Counted from the stretch's first letter, positions 25,677 to 34,914 are shown. The stretch: DNA of 43,112 nt from Roseomonas sp. (GCA_020249865.1 JADCEV010000007.1:1-43112); one strand, 5' to 3'. The notes: generated by a model not told the origin, from the letters alone. A program made the numbers and translations.

Positions 25677-26389
25677 GCGCGGCAAGCCGCGATGAAGGCG
25701 CGGAAAATTGCCGGGTCGTCGGGGTCAACCGCATATTCCGGATGCCATTGCACGCCAAGCGCGAAGCGGTAGCCGGGATGTTCAATACCCTCAATCACGC
25801 CATCGGGGGCGATGGCATTGACCAGCGCGCCATCGCCAATACTCGCCACCGCCTGGTGATGCGCGGAATTCACCGCCATGCGCGCCTTGCCGATAATGCG
25901 CGACAGCATGCTGCCTTCGGTCAGCGCCACCTCATGCCCCGGCTCGGTCCGCGGATTGGGTTGTTCATGCGCCAAAGCGCCCGGCACCTCATCCGGGATG
26001 TGCTGGATCAGTCGCCCGCCCAGCGCCACCGCGAGCAATTGCTGCCCGCCGCAGATCCCAAGCACGGGCTTGTCGCGCGCAAGTGCGGCGCGCGTCGCGG
26101 CCATTTCGAAATCCGTCCGGCCTGGCTTTAGCGTGACTTTCGGATGCGGCGCGCCGCCGCCCCAAAGGGCCGGGTCCACATCAAAGGCGCCGCCGGTCAC
26201 CATCAGCCCATCCACCTCAGCAATATAGGCTTCCGCCATTTCGGGGTGATGTGGTAGCGCCACGGGCAAGCCACCCGCCGCCACGATCGCCGAGAAGTAA
26301 TTCTGGCGTAGCGCATACCAGGGCAGCTTGGACCAGCCGCCGGCCTCTTCGGGATCGAGGGTGACACCAATCAGGGGAAGGGATCGCAT
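25673..26389 (-). CDS. Gamma-glutamyl-gamma-aminobutyrate hydrolase family (class I GATase-like)
   Basis: The 238-residue product resembles PuuD, which cuts gamma-glutamyl-GABA in putrescine breakdown. The class I amidotransferase triad is visible: C113 in GICGGQQ, and H216 and E218 in GVQWHPEY. The N-terminus (LPLIGVTLDPEE, then KLPWYALRQNYFSAIVAAGGLPVALP) and VDGLMVTGGAFDVDP match this family. It is translationally coupled (ATGA) to rluB, an odd operon partner. No other putrescine genes are present, so the true substrate is uncertain. Confidence 0.87.
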   Translation of the reverse strand: MRSLPLIGVTLDPEEAGGWSKLPWYALRQNYFSAIVAAGGLPVALPHHPEMAEAYIAEVDGLMVTGGAFDVDPALWGGGAPHPKVTLKPGRTDFEMAATRAALARDKPVLGICGGQQLLAVALGGRLIQHIPDEVPGALAHEQPNPRTEPGHEVALTEGSMLSRIIGKARMAVNSAHHQAVASIGDGALVNAIAPDGVIEGIEHPGYRFALGVQWHPEYAVDPDDPAIFRAFIAACRA

Positions 26390-26469
26390 GGCGCAGCTTT
26401 AGGCTGGATTGGGTCAAAAGGGAATCACGCCCCCTGGACCGGCGAGCCCCGGCAAGGCAGGAAGGCGCC

Positions 26470-26910
26470 ATGACGCCCATGGAGATTGCGCTGGAAGAGG
26501 CCCGCGCCGCCGCCGCCCGCGGTGAGGTGCCGGTGGGTGCCGTGGTGACGGACAAATCCGGCCAGGTGCTGGCGCGCGCCGGCAATGAGGTGGAAGCACG
26601 CCATGACCCTTCCGCCCATGCAGAATTGCTCGCGTTGCGGGAGGCCGCCCGGAAACTGGGTCAAACCCGCCTTGGTGATTGCACCCTGACAGTGACGCTC
26701 GAACCCTGCCCGATGTGCGCCCAGGCGGCGTCCTTTTTTCGCGTGGCGCGGGTGGTGTTTGGCGCCTATGACCCAAAGGGCGGCGGGGTGGATCACGGGG
26801 CGCGGGTTTTCGCGGCATCATCCTGCCATCACCAGCCCGAAGTGGTGGGCGGCCTCAGGGAAGGTGAATGTGCCTCCCTGCTGCGTGAATTTTTTGAGGC
26901 GCGGCGTTGA
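26470..26910 (+). CDS. tadA: tRNA adenosine(34) deaminase TadA
   Basis: The 146-residue cytidine-deaminase-fold enzyme converts A34 to inosine in tRNA-Arg(ACG). The zinc site is HAE (H50, with E52 as the proton shuttle) plus PCPMC (C80, C83). Length and the opening EIALEEARAAAARGEVPVGAVV fit TadA. The segment after the zinc site reads AQAASFFRVARVVFGA instead of the more usual xGAIxxARI, a mild variant. It diverges from the rluB operon across 80 nt, a common arrangement in this class. Confidence 0.9.
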   Translation: MTPMEIALEEARAAAARGEVPVGAVVTDKSGQVLARAGNEVEARHDPSAHAELLALREAARKLGQTRLGDCTLTVTLEPCPMCAQAASFFRVARVVFGAYDPKGGGVDHGARVFAASSCHHQPEVVGGLREGECASLLREFFEARR

Positions 26911-26973
26911 CGGCGGCGAAACTTTGCCCGGATAAGGCGTTAATCATGATTGGTTCATGATGGGAAAGGCCGC

Positions 26974-27375
26974 ATGCGCGTACTCAAGGGTCAGGACCTC
27001 ATGCAGGGGTCGGACCATGAATTCATTGTCAATCTTTACCGGCGTATCCTGCTGCGCGGACCAGATGAGGGCGGCTATCGCCATTACCGAGACAAGATCG
27101 AAGCCGATCCTACCTGCCGCCGCCGCTTGATTGAGGAAATAGCCGGCAGCACCGAAGCCCGGCGCCAGGGCGGGGCCATACACATCATCTGGGATAATGC
27201 AGAAATGCCAGCCGCCACCCCGCCGGCAACCGCGCCCGAAGCCTTGATCGCGGCGCTACGCGAAAGCCTTGGGAGTTTGGATGCGGCCGGCCTCGCCGCG
27301 CTGGAAGCGCCCTTGGCCGAATGCCTTGAAGCCTTGCGTGCTGCGCGGCGTAAGGCCATGGAACAAGATCCATAA
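26974..27375 (+). CDS. DUF4214-like small protein (133 aa)
   Basis: The first half (HEFIVNLYRRILLRGPDEGGYRHYRDKIEADPTCRRRLIEEIAGSTEAR) matches the DUF4214 pattern, a helical domain often found in sugar- or surface-related proteins of alphaproteobacteria. The second half is Ala/Pro-rich, then helical (EALIAALRESLGSLDAAGLAALEAPLAECLEALRAARRK), perhaps a coiled coil. ATG 26974 follows GGGAAAGG and is preferred over an upstream TTG. There is no signal peptide. The next gene, a sugar aminotransferase, may be functionally linked, but the gap is 106 nt. Confidence 0.7.
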   Translation: MRVLKGQDLMQGSDHEFIVNLYRRILLRGPDEGGYRHYRDKIEADPTCRRRLIEEIAGSTEARRQGGAIHIIWDNAEMPAATPPATAPEALIAALRESLGSLDAAGLAALEAPLAECLEALRAARRKAMEQDP

Positions 27376-27481
27376 TTTTGCCTTGAAGCGGGCGGAAATC
27401 ATTCGTGATGGTCCAAGCCTTGGCAGGCGGGCCTTTGGGGTTCAGTTTCGACCCTGATTTTTCGAAAGGGTCCCGTGCCGG

Positions 27482-28636
27482 ATGAGCGAACCTCGCCCCA
27501 TTCAATTATTTGACGTGATGGCGCAGCAAAAGCTGATCCGGCCAGAGCTTGATCGGCGCATTGCCGCAGTGCTCGATTCGGGCCGCTTCATCATGGGCCC
27601 TGAAGTCGCGGAGCTTGAAGCGGGCCTCGCCTGTTTCGCCGGGGCCGCCCATTGCGTTGGTGTTTCATCGGGTACGGATGCGCTGCAGATCGCCATGATG
27701 GCGGAAGGGATCGGGCGCGGGGATGCGGTGTTCCTGCCCGCCTTTACCTATACCGCCACCGCCGAAGTGCCTTTGGTGCTGGGTGCGACGCCGGTTTTCG
27801 TGGATGTTGATAAATTCAGCTACAACATGGACATCGCCGATTTGGAACGGCGTATTGAAGAAGTGAAGCGCCGCGGCTGGCTCCGCCCCCGCGCCGTGGT
27901 GGGCGTTGATCTATTTGGTCTGCCAGCGGATTGGCCCGCGATTGAGGCGATTTGCGCACGGGAAGACATGTTCGCGCTGGATGATGCCGCGCAGGCTTTT
28001 GGTGCCAGCATCAATGGCAAGAAACTCGGGCGTTGGGCGCATGCGACCGCGCTTTCCTTCTACCCCACCAAGACGCTTGGCGCTTATGGCGATGCGGGGG
28101 CCCTGATCACGGATGATGCGGCGCGGGCAGAGCTTTACCGGAGTCTCCGCACCCATGGCGAAGGCAAGACGCGCTATGAGGTTGAGCGCACCGGCATGAA
28201 TGGCCGGATAGATACCATCCAGGCGACCATCCTGGCCGCGAAATTGCCGCTACTGGCCGGCGAACTCGCCATGCGGGCGAAAATCGCTGCGGTCTATAAT
28301 GCCGCCTTCGCGACCAAGGTTGGCATTCAGGCCGCGCCTGCCGGCGCGGTGAATGCCTGGGGGCTTTACACCATTCGCCTGCGTGACAGCGACCAGCGGA
28401 GCAAGGTCCAGGCGGCGCTGACGGCGGAACGGATCGGTAGCGGCGTCTATTACCCGAAACCCCTGCATCGCCAGCCTGCCTATGCCGCGCATCACGCGGT
28501 GGCCTTCGCAGGCGATGCACCGCCGCTCGCGATCAGTGAAAGGCTGGCGGGCCAGGTCCTGTCACTGCCCATGCATGCCTATATGAGCGAAGAAGATGCC
28601 GCGCGTGTCGCTGAGGTTGTCCTGAAGAACTTGTAA
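27482..28636 (+). CDS. DegT/DnrJ/EryC1/StrS-family aminotransferase
   Basis: The 384-residue product is a PLP-dependent aminotransferase that usually makes amino sugars on nucleotide-sugar precursors for surface polysaccharides. The PLP lysine is K197 in SFYPTKTLGAYGDAG, and the cofactor-contacting aspartate is in MFALDDAAQAFGA. The SSGTDALQIAMMA and LPAFTYTATAEV segments are typical. The overall sequence looks closest to the WbpE-like branch (UDP-3-keto sugar aminotransferases), but no sugar dehydrogenase or acyltransferase partner is nearby, so the substrate is open. Confidence 0.9.
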   Translation: MSEPRPIQLFDVMAQQKLIRPELDRRIAAVLDSGRFIMGPEVAELEAGLACFAGAAHCVGVSSGTDALQIAMMAEGIGRGDAVFLPAFTYTATAEVPLVLGATPVFVDVDKFSYNMDIADLERRIEEVKRRGWLRPRAVVGVDLFGLPADWPAIEAICAREDMFALDDAAQAFGASINGKKLGRWAHATALSFYPTKTLGAYGDAGALITDDAARAELYRSLRTHGEGKTRYEVERTGMNGRIDTIQATILAAKLPLLAGELAMRAKIAAVYNAAFATKVGIQAAPAGAVNAWGLYTIRLRDSDQRSKVQAALTAERIGSGVYYPKPLHRQPAYAAHHAVAFAGDAPPLAISERLAGQVLSLPMHAYMSEEDAARVAEVVLKNL

Positions 28637-28686
28637 TTCGCCCCCGGCTTCGGCAGCATCATGGCGCTCAGCGAAAGGGGCGCAAC

Positions 28687-29382
28687 ATGCATCGTCGCAG
28701 GCTTTTGGCCGCCACCGGCGGCGCGGTTCTCGCTGCGAATACCAGGGTGCGGGCCACCGAACCTGTAGATGTCGCGCTTGTGCTTGCCGTTGATGTCTCG
28801 CGCTCGATTGATGAGGATGAGGCAAAGCTGCAGCGCGAAGGCTACCGCGATGCGGTGACCGATCCGGCGGTGCTGGCCGCCATTCGCGGCGGGATGATCG
28901 GCGCGATTGGCTTGGTCTATATCGAATGGGCGGGGATTGAGTATCAGCGTACCGTCCTGCCCTGGACACGCATCGCAACAGAAGCCGATGCGCGGCAATG
29001 GGCTGAGGCCTTGGCGCGCGCGCCGCGTGCCTCGCTATCCTGGACCTCCATCTCGGGCGCCATTATCCATGCGCGCCGCGAATTGGCGGCCTGCCCGTAT
29101 GAGGCAACGCGGCGCGTGATTGATGTCTCCGGCGATGGGGTGAATAATAGCGGGCCATTGGTTGATGTTGTCCGTGATGAGACGGTGGCCGAGGGAATTG
29201 TGATCAATGCCCTGCCGATCATGAATGATCGCCCAACCTTTGGCCGCCCGCCGCCACCCAATCTTGATCTCTATTTCCGCGACCATGTGATCGGCGGCCC
29301 CGGTGCGTTCTATATCGTGGCCGAGGATTTCAACAGCTTTGGCCAGGCTGTCAGACGCAAGCTGATCAGGGAGATTGCCTGA
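28687..29382 (+). CDS. DUF1194 domain protein with vWA-like fold, exported
   Basis: The 231-residue product has a twin-arginine-type signal (MHRRRLLAATGGAVLAANTRVRA) and then a von Willebrand A-like domain. The metal-site motif is DVSRSID, with later TSISGAI and DVSGDGVNNSG serving as the other MIDAS-type loops. This matches DUF1194, a periplasmic family of unknown function. It ends 9 nt from the convergent LOV kinase gene. Confidence 0.87.
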   Translation: MHRRRLLAATGGAVLAANTRVRATEPVDVALVLAVDVSRSIDEDEAKLQREGYRDAVTDPAVLAAIRGGMIGAIGLVYIEWAGIEYQRTVLPWTRIATEADARQWAEALARAPRASLSWTSISGAIIHARRELAACPYEATRRVIDVSGDGVNNSGPLVDVVRDETVAEGIVINALPIMNDRPTFGRPPPPNLDLYFRDHVIGGPGAFYIVAEDFNSFGQAVRRKLIREIA

Positions 29383-29391
29383 AAACTGCCC

Positions 29392-31392
29392 TCACCCATT
29401 CCGGCCGGCATTGACCGCGCCGCCCGGCGCCAAGGGAAAGGCGGCAAGGCTCTTTTCCACCAGATTGGCCAAGCCCTTGCGCAGCTCCGCAATCTTCAGC
29501 ATGTCCTTCGCACCGCAGGCTTCCTCAAGCGACGCCGCAATGGAACGCAAGGCCGCCGCGCCAAAAGTGCCGGCAGCGGATTTCAGCCCATGCGCCTCTT
29601 CCTCGATCACGCCGACATCATCGGTTGCGGTCAGCCGCGCCACACGCGCGCGGGTTTCCTCGGCAAAAACGCCAATCAGCCGCGGCAGGCGCCCAGGGCC
29701 GACCGCCGCGCGCAATTCCTGTAAGGTGGTATGGTCAATCAGCGTCGGGCCCGCAGGATCGGGCTCATCGGAGGCAACACGCGGCCGACGGGGCCGTTTT
29801 TCCAGCATATCCGAAACGGCCGAGAGCAGCGCGGTCAGATCCATGGGCTTGGCGACATGCGCATCCATGCCGGCCGCAAGGCAGCGCGCCACTTCATCGG
29901 GCATGGCGGCGGCGGTCATGGCAATAATGGGTACACGCCCGGCCGGGCCTTCCAAGCCACGAATGGCCGCGGTGGCCGCCAACCCATCCATGCGCGGCAT
30001 GCGCACATCCATCAGCACCAGATCATAAGCGGCGGTGCGCGCAGCCCCCAGCGCTTCTTCGCCATCGCGCGCCAAATCCACCGCATAGCCGGCCTTGCGC
30101 AGAATGGCGGCGGCGACAAGCTGATTGGCTTCCCCATCCTCGGCGATCAGGATGCGCCCGCGCGCCCCTGGCAGGGGTTTTGCCAGCGCGGGTCTGGGCA
30201 ACAGCGTGCTTGGCGGGCGGCCGGATTCCGCAATCGGGCGCAGCGGAATTTCGAAGGAAAAAGTCGAGCCCTTGCCCGGTGTGGAAGCGAGCACAATGCG
30301 CCCGCCCATCAGCCCCACCAGGCGCTTACAAATCATGAGGCCAAGGCCAGAACCGCCGTAGCGCCGCGCGGTTTCCGGCCCGCCTTGTGCGAAACGCCCA
30401 AAGAGCCGCGCCTGCACTTCAGGCGGCATGCCAATCCCGGTATCGGCCACCGCAAAGCGCACCTGGCCCGTTGCTTCCGCCCGCTCCACGCGAATGCCAA
30501 CACCGCCAACGGCCGTGAATTTCACGGCATTATCGGCAAGGTTCAGCAGCACCTGCCGCAGCCGTCGCGCATCACCAATCACGCGCGCGGGCAAAAGGGG
30601 ATCAATGCTCGCGGAAAGGCGAATGCCCTTTTCCGCCACGGCAGGCGCCAGCAGATCAAGCACTTCGGCAACGGGTGCGGCCAGATCAAAGGCTTCTTCC
30701 TCAATCGCCAAATGCCCGGCTTCAATGCGCGACAGGTCGAGCATTTCATTCACGGTCGCGAGCAGCAATTCACCGCAACGCCGCGCGGTTTCAGCATAGG
30801 CGTGCTGTTCTGCATCAAGCGTCGTGTCCAGCAGCAGCGAAATCGTGCCCATCACGCCATTCATCGGCGTGCGGATTTCATGGCTCATGAAGGCCAGGAA
30901 ATCGCTTTTCTCGGCATTGGCGCGTTCCGCCGCACGGCGGGCACGTTCCGCATCGCGGGCGAATTGCTCACGCGCCGAGACATCATGCTGAATGCCGAAA
31001 ATATAGCGCACTTCGCCATCATCACCGAAAATCGGCGACAGATGCAGTTCATTGATGAAGCGCGATCCATCCTTGCGGTGATTGACGATTTCCACGTCAA
31101 TCGGCTTGCCTTTTTCGATCGCCTCCCGAATCGCGCGGATATGGCGCGGATTGGTGGCCGGGCCTTGCAGGAAACGACAATTGCGCCCGATCACCTCTTC
31201 TTCCGGATAGCCGGTGATGCGGTAGAAGGCCGGATTGGCGAAGATAATCGGGCAATCAGGCAGGTTAGGATCGCAAATCACGATGCCCGTTGGTGTCGCG
31301 AGCACAGCCGCGCTCAGCACGCCCTGCAAGGGCGTTGGCAGATGGGCCGCGAGGCTATTCGCTGTAGGAGACGAGCGCTTCGAATGGGACAT
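29392..31392 (-). CDS. LOV-domain hybrid histidine kinase (LOV-HisKA-HATPase-REC-HPt)
   Basis: The 666-residue cytosolic sensor begins with a LOV photosensor domain (about 25-140). The flavin-adduct cysteine C72 lies in [10 protein letters not shown], with the flavin-contact residues N104 (EIVNHRKDG), N114 (FINELHLSP) and Q135 (FGIQHDV). A coiled linker leads to HisKA with H171 ([15 protein letters not shown]), then the HATPase with N-box N284/N288 and the DTGIGMP and GGSGLGL boxes. A receiver domain (412-530) has D462, and an HPt domain has H601 ([13 protein letters not shown]). It should sense blue light and pass phosphate through REC and HPt to an unlinked regulator. The start overlaps the apt 3' end by 38 nt, but GGGAGGAAG precedes it. 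Confidence 0.93.
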   Translation of the reverse strand: MSHSKRSSPTANSLAAHLPTPLQGVLSAAVLATPTGIVICDPNLPDCPIIFANPAFYRITGYPEEEVIGRNCRFLQGPATNPRHIRAIREAIEKGKPIDVEIVNHRKDGSRFINELHLSPIFGDDGEVRYIFGIQHDVSAREQFARDAERARRAAERANAEKSDFLAFMSHEIRTPMNGVMGTISLLLDTTLDAEQHAYAETARRCGELLLATVNEMLDLSRIEAGHLAIEEEAFDLAAPVAEVLDLLAPAVAEKGIRLSASIDPLLPARVIGDARRLRQVLLNLADNAVKFTAVGGVGIRVERAEATGQVRFAVADTGIGMPPEVQARLFGRFAQGGPETARRYGGSGLGLMICKRLVGLMGGRIVLASTPGKGSTFSFEIPLRPIAESGRPPSTLLPRPALAKPLPGARGRILIAEDGEANQLVAAAILRKAGYAVDLARDGEEALGAARTAAYDLVLMDVRMPRMDGLAATAAIRGLEGPAGRVPIIAMTAAAMPDEVARCLAAGMDAHVAKPMDLTALLSAVSDMLEKRPRRPRVASDEPDPAGPTLIDHTTLQELRAAVGPGRLPRLIGVFAEETRARVARLTATDDVGVIEEEAHGLKSAAGTFGAAALRSIAASLEEACGAKDMLKIAELRKGLANLVEKSLAAFPLAPGGAVNAGRNG

Positions 31393-31918
31393 CGAGCTTC
31401 TTCCTCCCGTTCAGGAACGAAAGTTCAATCAGCGCCGCAGCGGCCGGCACCACGGCGCCGGCTTGGCGCAGCAGGGCGATGCCGGCGGCCATAGTGCCGC
31501 CGGTCGCCAACAGATCATCCAAAATCACCACGCGCTGGCCGGGGCTGACGGCATCGGCCTGCATTTCAATCCGGTCCGTGCCGTATTCCAAAGCGTAATC
31601 AAGGCCGATGCGCTCACCGGGCAGTTTGCCGCGCTTTCGCAGCATGATGAAGCCCAGCCCCAATTCGAGCGCGAGCGGTGCCGCAACCAGAAAGCCGCGG
31701 CTTTCAACGCCCGCCAAAAGATCAGGCTTATGCGGGCGGATCGCGTGTGCCATACGCGCCATGGCGGTGCGCCAGGCGGGGCCATGCCTAAGCAAGGTGG
31801 AAATGTCATAAAAAAGGATGCCCGGCTTTGGAAAATCCGGGACACCGCGAATATGCGCCCTAAGGTCCAGTTGGTCGTTTGTTTCTGTCACGTTCTGCCG
31901 ATGTCTTGATTGCGCCAT
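31355..31918 (-). CDS. apt: Adenine phosphoribosyltransferase
   Basis: The 187-residue enzyme salvages adenine to AMP using PRPP in the cytosol. The PRPP motif is [13 protein letters not shown] at 130-142. The family blocks [33 protein letters not shown] and [12 protein letters not shown] are intact. ATG 31918 is preferred over a GTG nine bases upstream. The 3' end overlaps the LOV kinase start, so the two are probably co-transcribed and perhaps coupled. Confidence 0.94.
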   Translation of the reverse strand: MAQSRHRQNVTETNDQLDLRAHIRGVPDFPKPGILFYDISTLLRHGPAWRTAMARMAHAIRPHKPDLLAGVESRGFLVAAPLALELGLGFIMLRKRGKLPGERIGLDYALEYGTDRIEMQADAVSPGQRVVILDDLLATGGTMAAGIALLRQAGAVVPAAAALIELSFLNGRKKLDVPFEALVSYSE

Positions 31919-31986
31919 ACCCGGCACCGATCAGTGCGGGCCTGCTGAGCCTTTCCTGCCCGATCTTATCAATGTTACACTTCAAA

Positions 31987-32004
31987 TGTCCAGTTAAGTT
32001 GACA
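31987..32004. promoter_or_regulatory. 18-bp imperfect dyad, possible regulator site
   Basis: TGTCCAGTTAAGTTGACA is a near-palindrome (7 of 9 half-site positions match) between apt and the divergent DUF2842 gene. It shares AATGTCCAGnTAAnTTG with a site upstream of mipA (34919-34935). On the apt strand it provides TGGACA, then TAAGAT 18 nt on, a possible promoter. The binding protein is unknown. Confidence 0.4.
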
Positions 32005-32043
32005 GTGCTGGCAAAATTTCTCCCCCGGCCCTATTTGCGGGCC

Positions 32044-32229
32044 ATGTCAAAACCCATGCTCGCCGGGATTATCGGCGCTATCGGCTTCCTGCTCTACGTG
32101 GCGGTAGTTATTATCTTTGCGGATCATGTACTTGGCACGCATTGGACCTTGGAATTCATCTATTTTGCGCTGGCCGGAATTGTCTGGGTCTGGCCTGCCA
32201 AGGCGCTCATTGTCTGGGCGGCCAGGTAG
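32044..32229 (+). CDS. DUF2842-like small membrane protein (61 aa)
   Basis: The 61-residue product has two hydrophobic helices (about 7-25 and 34-58) split by ADHVLGTHWTLEF. The second helix, FIYFALAGIVWVWPAKALIVWAAR, matches the DUF2842 pattern of alphaproteobacterial inner-membrane proteins of unknown role. Start 32044 gives the family length. It converges with the MlaC-like gene, 9 nt apart. Confidence 0.75.
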   Translation: MSKPMLAGIIGAIGFLLYVAVVIIFADHVLGTHWTLEFIYFALAGIVWVWPAKALIVWAAR

Positions 32230-32238
32230 GAATTTAGT

Positions 32239-32874
32239 TCAAGCCCCTTCCCGGGCCGCCAATTGGGTGATCTGGCCGCGCATGGCATCCAAAAGCGCCG
32301 TCACCCGCCCGCCATTGCGTTGGATGACCGCGGCATATTCGCTGCGCGTCGTCAGGCGAAGGGATGTGCCTTCCGCGATCATATCCACCACCTTGGGCTG
32401 GCCCGCGATTTCCGCCACGCGCCAATCCAGCGCGAAAGGCGGCGTATTGGGGCGTTCGACCAGGGTGCTGACCAGCGCATCCTCCTCGGTACGTTGCTGG
32501 GAACGCCCTAGTGCGAATTTCACGCCGCGATATTCGCCAAAGCGTGATGAGAGGTTGCGGATGATGATTTCATCAAAGAGCTTGAGGTATTCCTGCAATT
32601 CCGCCGGCGTTGCCTGACGCGCATGGCGGCCCAGGATGAAGCGCCCAGTCCCTTCAATATCAATCGCGGCGCGAAGGATGCTTGCGACACGATCACGCCG
32701 TTGCCCCTGATTCATGCGGGGGTCATTGATGGCATTGACCAATTCCCGCCCCGCCTTATCCACAAAGGCGGCAGCACGGTTGATATCAATTTGCTGCGCA
32801 GGCGCCGGGCCGCTGACAAGGCCAACAAGGCTGGCAAATATTTCACGTCGGCTGATCAGGAATTCGGACATCAT
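32239..32874 (-). CDS. MlaC/Ttg2D-like phospholipid-binding protein
   Basis: The 211-residue product resembles MlaC, the periplasmic lipid shuttle of the Mla system that keeps phospholipids out of the outer leaflet of the outer membrane. Matching features are an ISRREIFASLVGLVSGPAPAQQ export signal, the IEGTGRFILGRHARQATPAELQEYLKLFDEIIIRN block and the C-terminal AEGTSLRLTTRSEYAAVIQRNGGRVTALLDAMRG. ATG 32874 follows GGAG at a good distance, and an adjacent ATG at 32871 is possible. No mlaDEF genes are adjacent, and hopanoid-linked HpnM-type relatives are an alternative. Confidence 0.85.
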   Translation of the reverse strand: MMSEFLISRREIFASLVGLVSGPAPAQQIDINRAAAFVDKAGRELVNAINDPRMNQGQRRDRVASILRAAIDIEGTGRFILGRHARQATPAELQEYLKLFDEIIIRNLSSRFGEYRGVKFALGRSQQRTEEDALVSTLVERPNTPPFALDWRVAEIAGQPKVVDMIAEGTSLRLTTRSEYAAVIQRNGGRVTALLDAMRGQITQLAAREGA

Positions 32875-33142
32875 CGGGTCTCCAAGCCATGCTGTGCAAA
32901 ACCAAAATGAACCCAAGGCGCAACAGCGCCGCCGGGCGCATACCTGTTGCGAATTTCAAACGCGCGAATCGACTGCGACATTCATACGCCGGGCCCGGAA
33001 TGCCGCAGCTGACGATTGAACGAGCGGTCGCCTGAATGAATGAGCGGCTTGCGCCCGCATGGGGCATCGGCGAGGTATTTGAACGGAAGGCCAGGGCGTC
33101 TTGTCGGCTCCGCTTCCGGGCAAAGGCTTGGTCGTACGCGGC

Positions 33143-33883
33143 TCACGCGGCATGTTTTCGGGCCTCCTTGGCGCTTGATCCTCTGCGCCAGAAGGTCACG
33201 GCGAGCGCGACAAGCCACATGAGGGCAAAGGGTGGCACGGCGGCGCTCAGGACATTCAGTGCCGGCGCAACGGTTCGGAAGGCTGTAAGCGCGAAGGCCA
33301 TGCCGAGCACCGCGCTGATGATGGCATTGATCCTCATGCCCAGCTTTTGGAAGACCAACCCGAGCGAGATCAGCCAAAGGCCCGAGACGAGCTGCACGCC
33401 AAGCAGTTCCCCCACCCCGCCCGCATAGGCGTTGAGCGTCATGTAGTTGACCTCGATGATGGCGCGAGTCGCCGGGTCGGGTGTCGCCACATAAAGATCG
33501 GCCAGCATCGGCATGGTGGTCAGCCATCGAACAATGCCAAGCGTCTTGAAGATACCGGCTGCAATGGCGAAGGCCGCCATGGTGTCGGCCAGCATGCCGC
33601 CGGCGCCATGCGCCATTGCGAAGCGCCTCAGGGCGATACCGAAGGGCACCATGGCGACAGCCGTCAGCAGATAGCCCCAATAACCAATCTGAATGGCAAG
33701 CGGATTGGCGGCAACAAGGGGAAGCGCTTGGTTTGCGGGCAGCCTCAAACTGGCGGGCCAGCCGATCGCCTGACCCAGCACGGTGACGGGGATCAGGAAA
33801 AGTACCAGTTGAGACAGGGTCAGAAGCACCAGGGCGATGGTTTCGGCGCGGGTCATCGGCGTGGTAGTTGGCTTGACTGGCAT
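33143..33883 (-). CDS. DUF4386-like multi-pass membrane protein
   Basis: The 246-residue product has about six hydrophobic helices (near residues 15-40, 62-85, 98-118, 152-176, 182-205 and 212-232) and matches the DUF4386 pattern: YVATPDPATRAIIEVNYMTLNAYAGGVGELLGVQLVSGLWLISLG-type core and a basic C-terminus. The function is unknown. It is probably an inner-membrane protein. It stands between the MlaC-like and MipA-like genes on the same strand. A competing minus frame in the same stretch (32982-34013) is a shadow. Confidence 0.78.
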   Translation of the reverse strand: MPVKPTTTPMTRAETIALVLLTLSQLVLFLIPVTVLGQAIGWPASLRLPANQALPLVAANPLAIQIGYWGYLLTAVAMVPFGIALRRFAMAHGAGGMLADTMAAFAIAAGIFKTLGIVRWLTTMPMLADLYVATPDPATRAIIEVNYMTLNAYAGGVGELLGVQLVSGLWLISLGLVFQKLGMRINAIISAVLGMAFALTAFRTVAPALNVLSAAVPPFALMWLVALAVTFWRRGSSAKEARKHAA

Positions 33884-33990
33884 GGCATGTTCCTGGCTGC
33901 ATTGACGTCAAGGATGGATCGCGAAGCTTGGTGGCCGCCGCAGAAGCATTCGCCTCTGGCGACGGCCATGCCAGGGTCGCTGAGACAGCG

Positions 33991-34809
33991 TCAGAACCTG
34001 TAGCTGAGGCCAAGGCCGAAGCTTATTTGGTTTTCATCACCTTCGCGGGAGACGATGGGGCTGTCTGCGGCATCGCCCATCAGGCGCCGGAATTGGACAA
34101 CGCCGTTTACGCCCCAGCCGCCGGAGATCGTGTAATTTGCCGTAAGCGTAAGGCCCACGTCGCGGATGCCGCCGCTGGCCTTGTATTCCGGCAAGCCGCT
34201 TGCGGTGGCGCCGGCTTGCGTCACGCCGAAGAAGGTCTGGTTGTAGCGATCAGTGGCATAGGTCGCGAGCGCGATCGCGCGCAGACGCAGCCGATCCGTG
34301 GGATCGAAGCGATAGCTGCCGCCAAAAAACAACAGATTGCCCGATGAGGTCGAAGAAACATCGTGATGGTACTGCACTTCAATCGCAGCCTCGTCGCGAC
34401 TGGTGAGAACGTCGCGGAAAGGCAGCCGAAGGAAGGCGCCGGCTTCGGTTGAATCGTCAATATCGCCAAGCAGCTTCACGCGCTTGTTTTCGACGTCAGA
34501 TCGCCCACGGCGCTGACCCAGAACCGGGCCAAACTCGATCCCCGACCAGGGCGAGATATTGGCGCGCAAGGCAATGCCGGCGCTCAGCGTGGCGGTTTCG
34601 ATGTAGTAGTTATGATAGCCGAGACGCGCAGCAACAAGCGGGCCGACGCTCCGGTCGCTCGAGCCTTGGTAATCCGGGGTCGAGAGCGCACCGAGCGAGA
34701 AAAAGCCCGAAATCCGAGGGTCGGACTGAGCCATGGCCGGGGCGGCGAGACCCGTCAGCAGAAGGGGCGCTGAGAGAGCGACCAGTGGGAAGCGGCTGTT
34801 TGTATTCAT
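33991..34809 (-). CDS. MipA/OmpV family outer-membrane protein
   Basis: The 272-residue product has a signal peptide (cut after PAMAQ) followed by alternating beta strands and a terminal GLGLSYRF ending in Phe, as in outer-membrane barrels. The internal features DYQGSSDRSVGPLVAARLGYHNYYIETA and GIEFGPVLGQRRGRSDVENKRVKLLGDIDDSTEAGAF-type region fit MipA/OmpV, which scaffold murein enzymes or act as adhesin-like barrels. Its upstream region carries two palindromes and a TetR-like motif, suggesting that it is regulated. Confidence 0.9.
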   Translation of the reverse strand: MNTNSRFPLVALSAPLLLTGLAAPAMAQSDPRISGFFSLGALSTPDYQGSSDRSVGPLVAARLGYHNYYIETATLSAGIALRANISPWSGIEFGPVLGQRRGRSDVENKRVKLLGDIDDSTEAGAFLRLPFRDVLTSRDEAAIEVQYHHDVSSTSSGNLLFFGGSYRFDPTDRLRLRAIALATYATDRYNQTFFGVTQAGATASGLPEYKASGGIRDVGLTLTANYTISGGWGVNGVVQFRRLMGDAADSPIVSREGDENQISFGLGLSYRF

Positions 34810-34898
34810 CTACTCAGGACCTTTCAGTTAAAACGGCAATGCCGGTTATGCGCGGCATCGACACTGCGGATGCGGAGCCGAGCCATTCACCTGAATTT

Positions 34899-34914
34899 AG
34901 TTTAACGTTAAACT
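34899..34914. promoter_or_regulatory. Perfect 16-bp palindrome upstream of mipA-like gene
   Basis: AGTTTAACGTTAAACT is fully symmetric, lies 90 nt upstream of the barrel gene start and overlaps the -10 of a possible minus-strand promoter (TGGACA, 16 nt, TAAACT). It looks like a regulator site. Confidence 0.55.

Noticed and set aside
29731-31494. Plus-strand open frame of 587 codons opposite the LOV kinase
   Set aside because: Antisense to all kinase domains, His/Gln/Arg-rich and without any family pattern.
32982-34013. Minus-strand open frame of 343 codons overlapping the DUF4386-like gene
   Set aside because: The hydrophobic helical pattern and family match are in the other minus frame (33143-33883).
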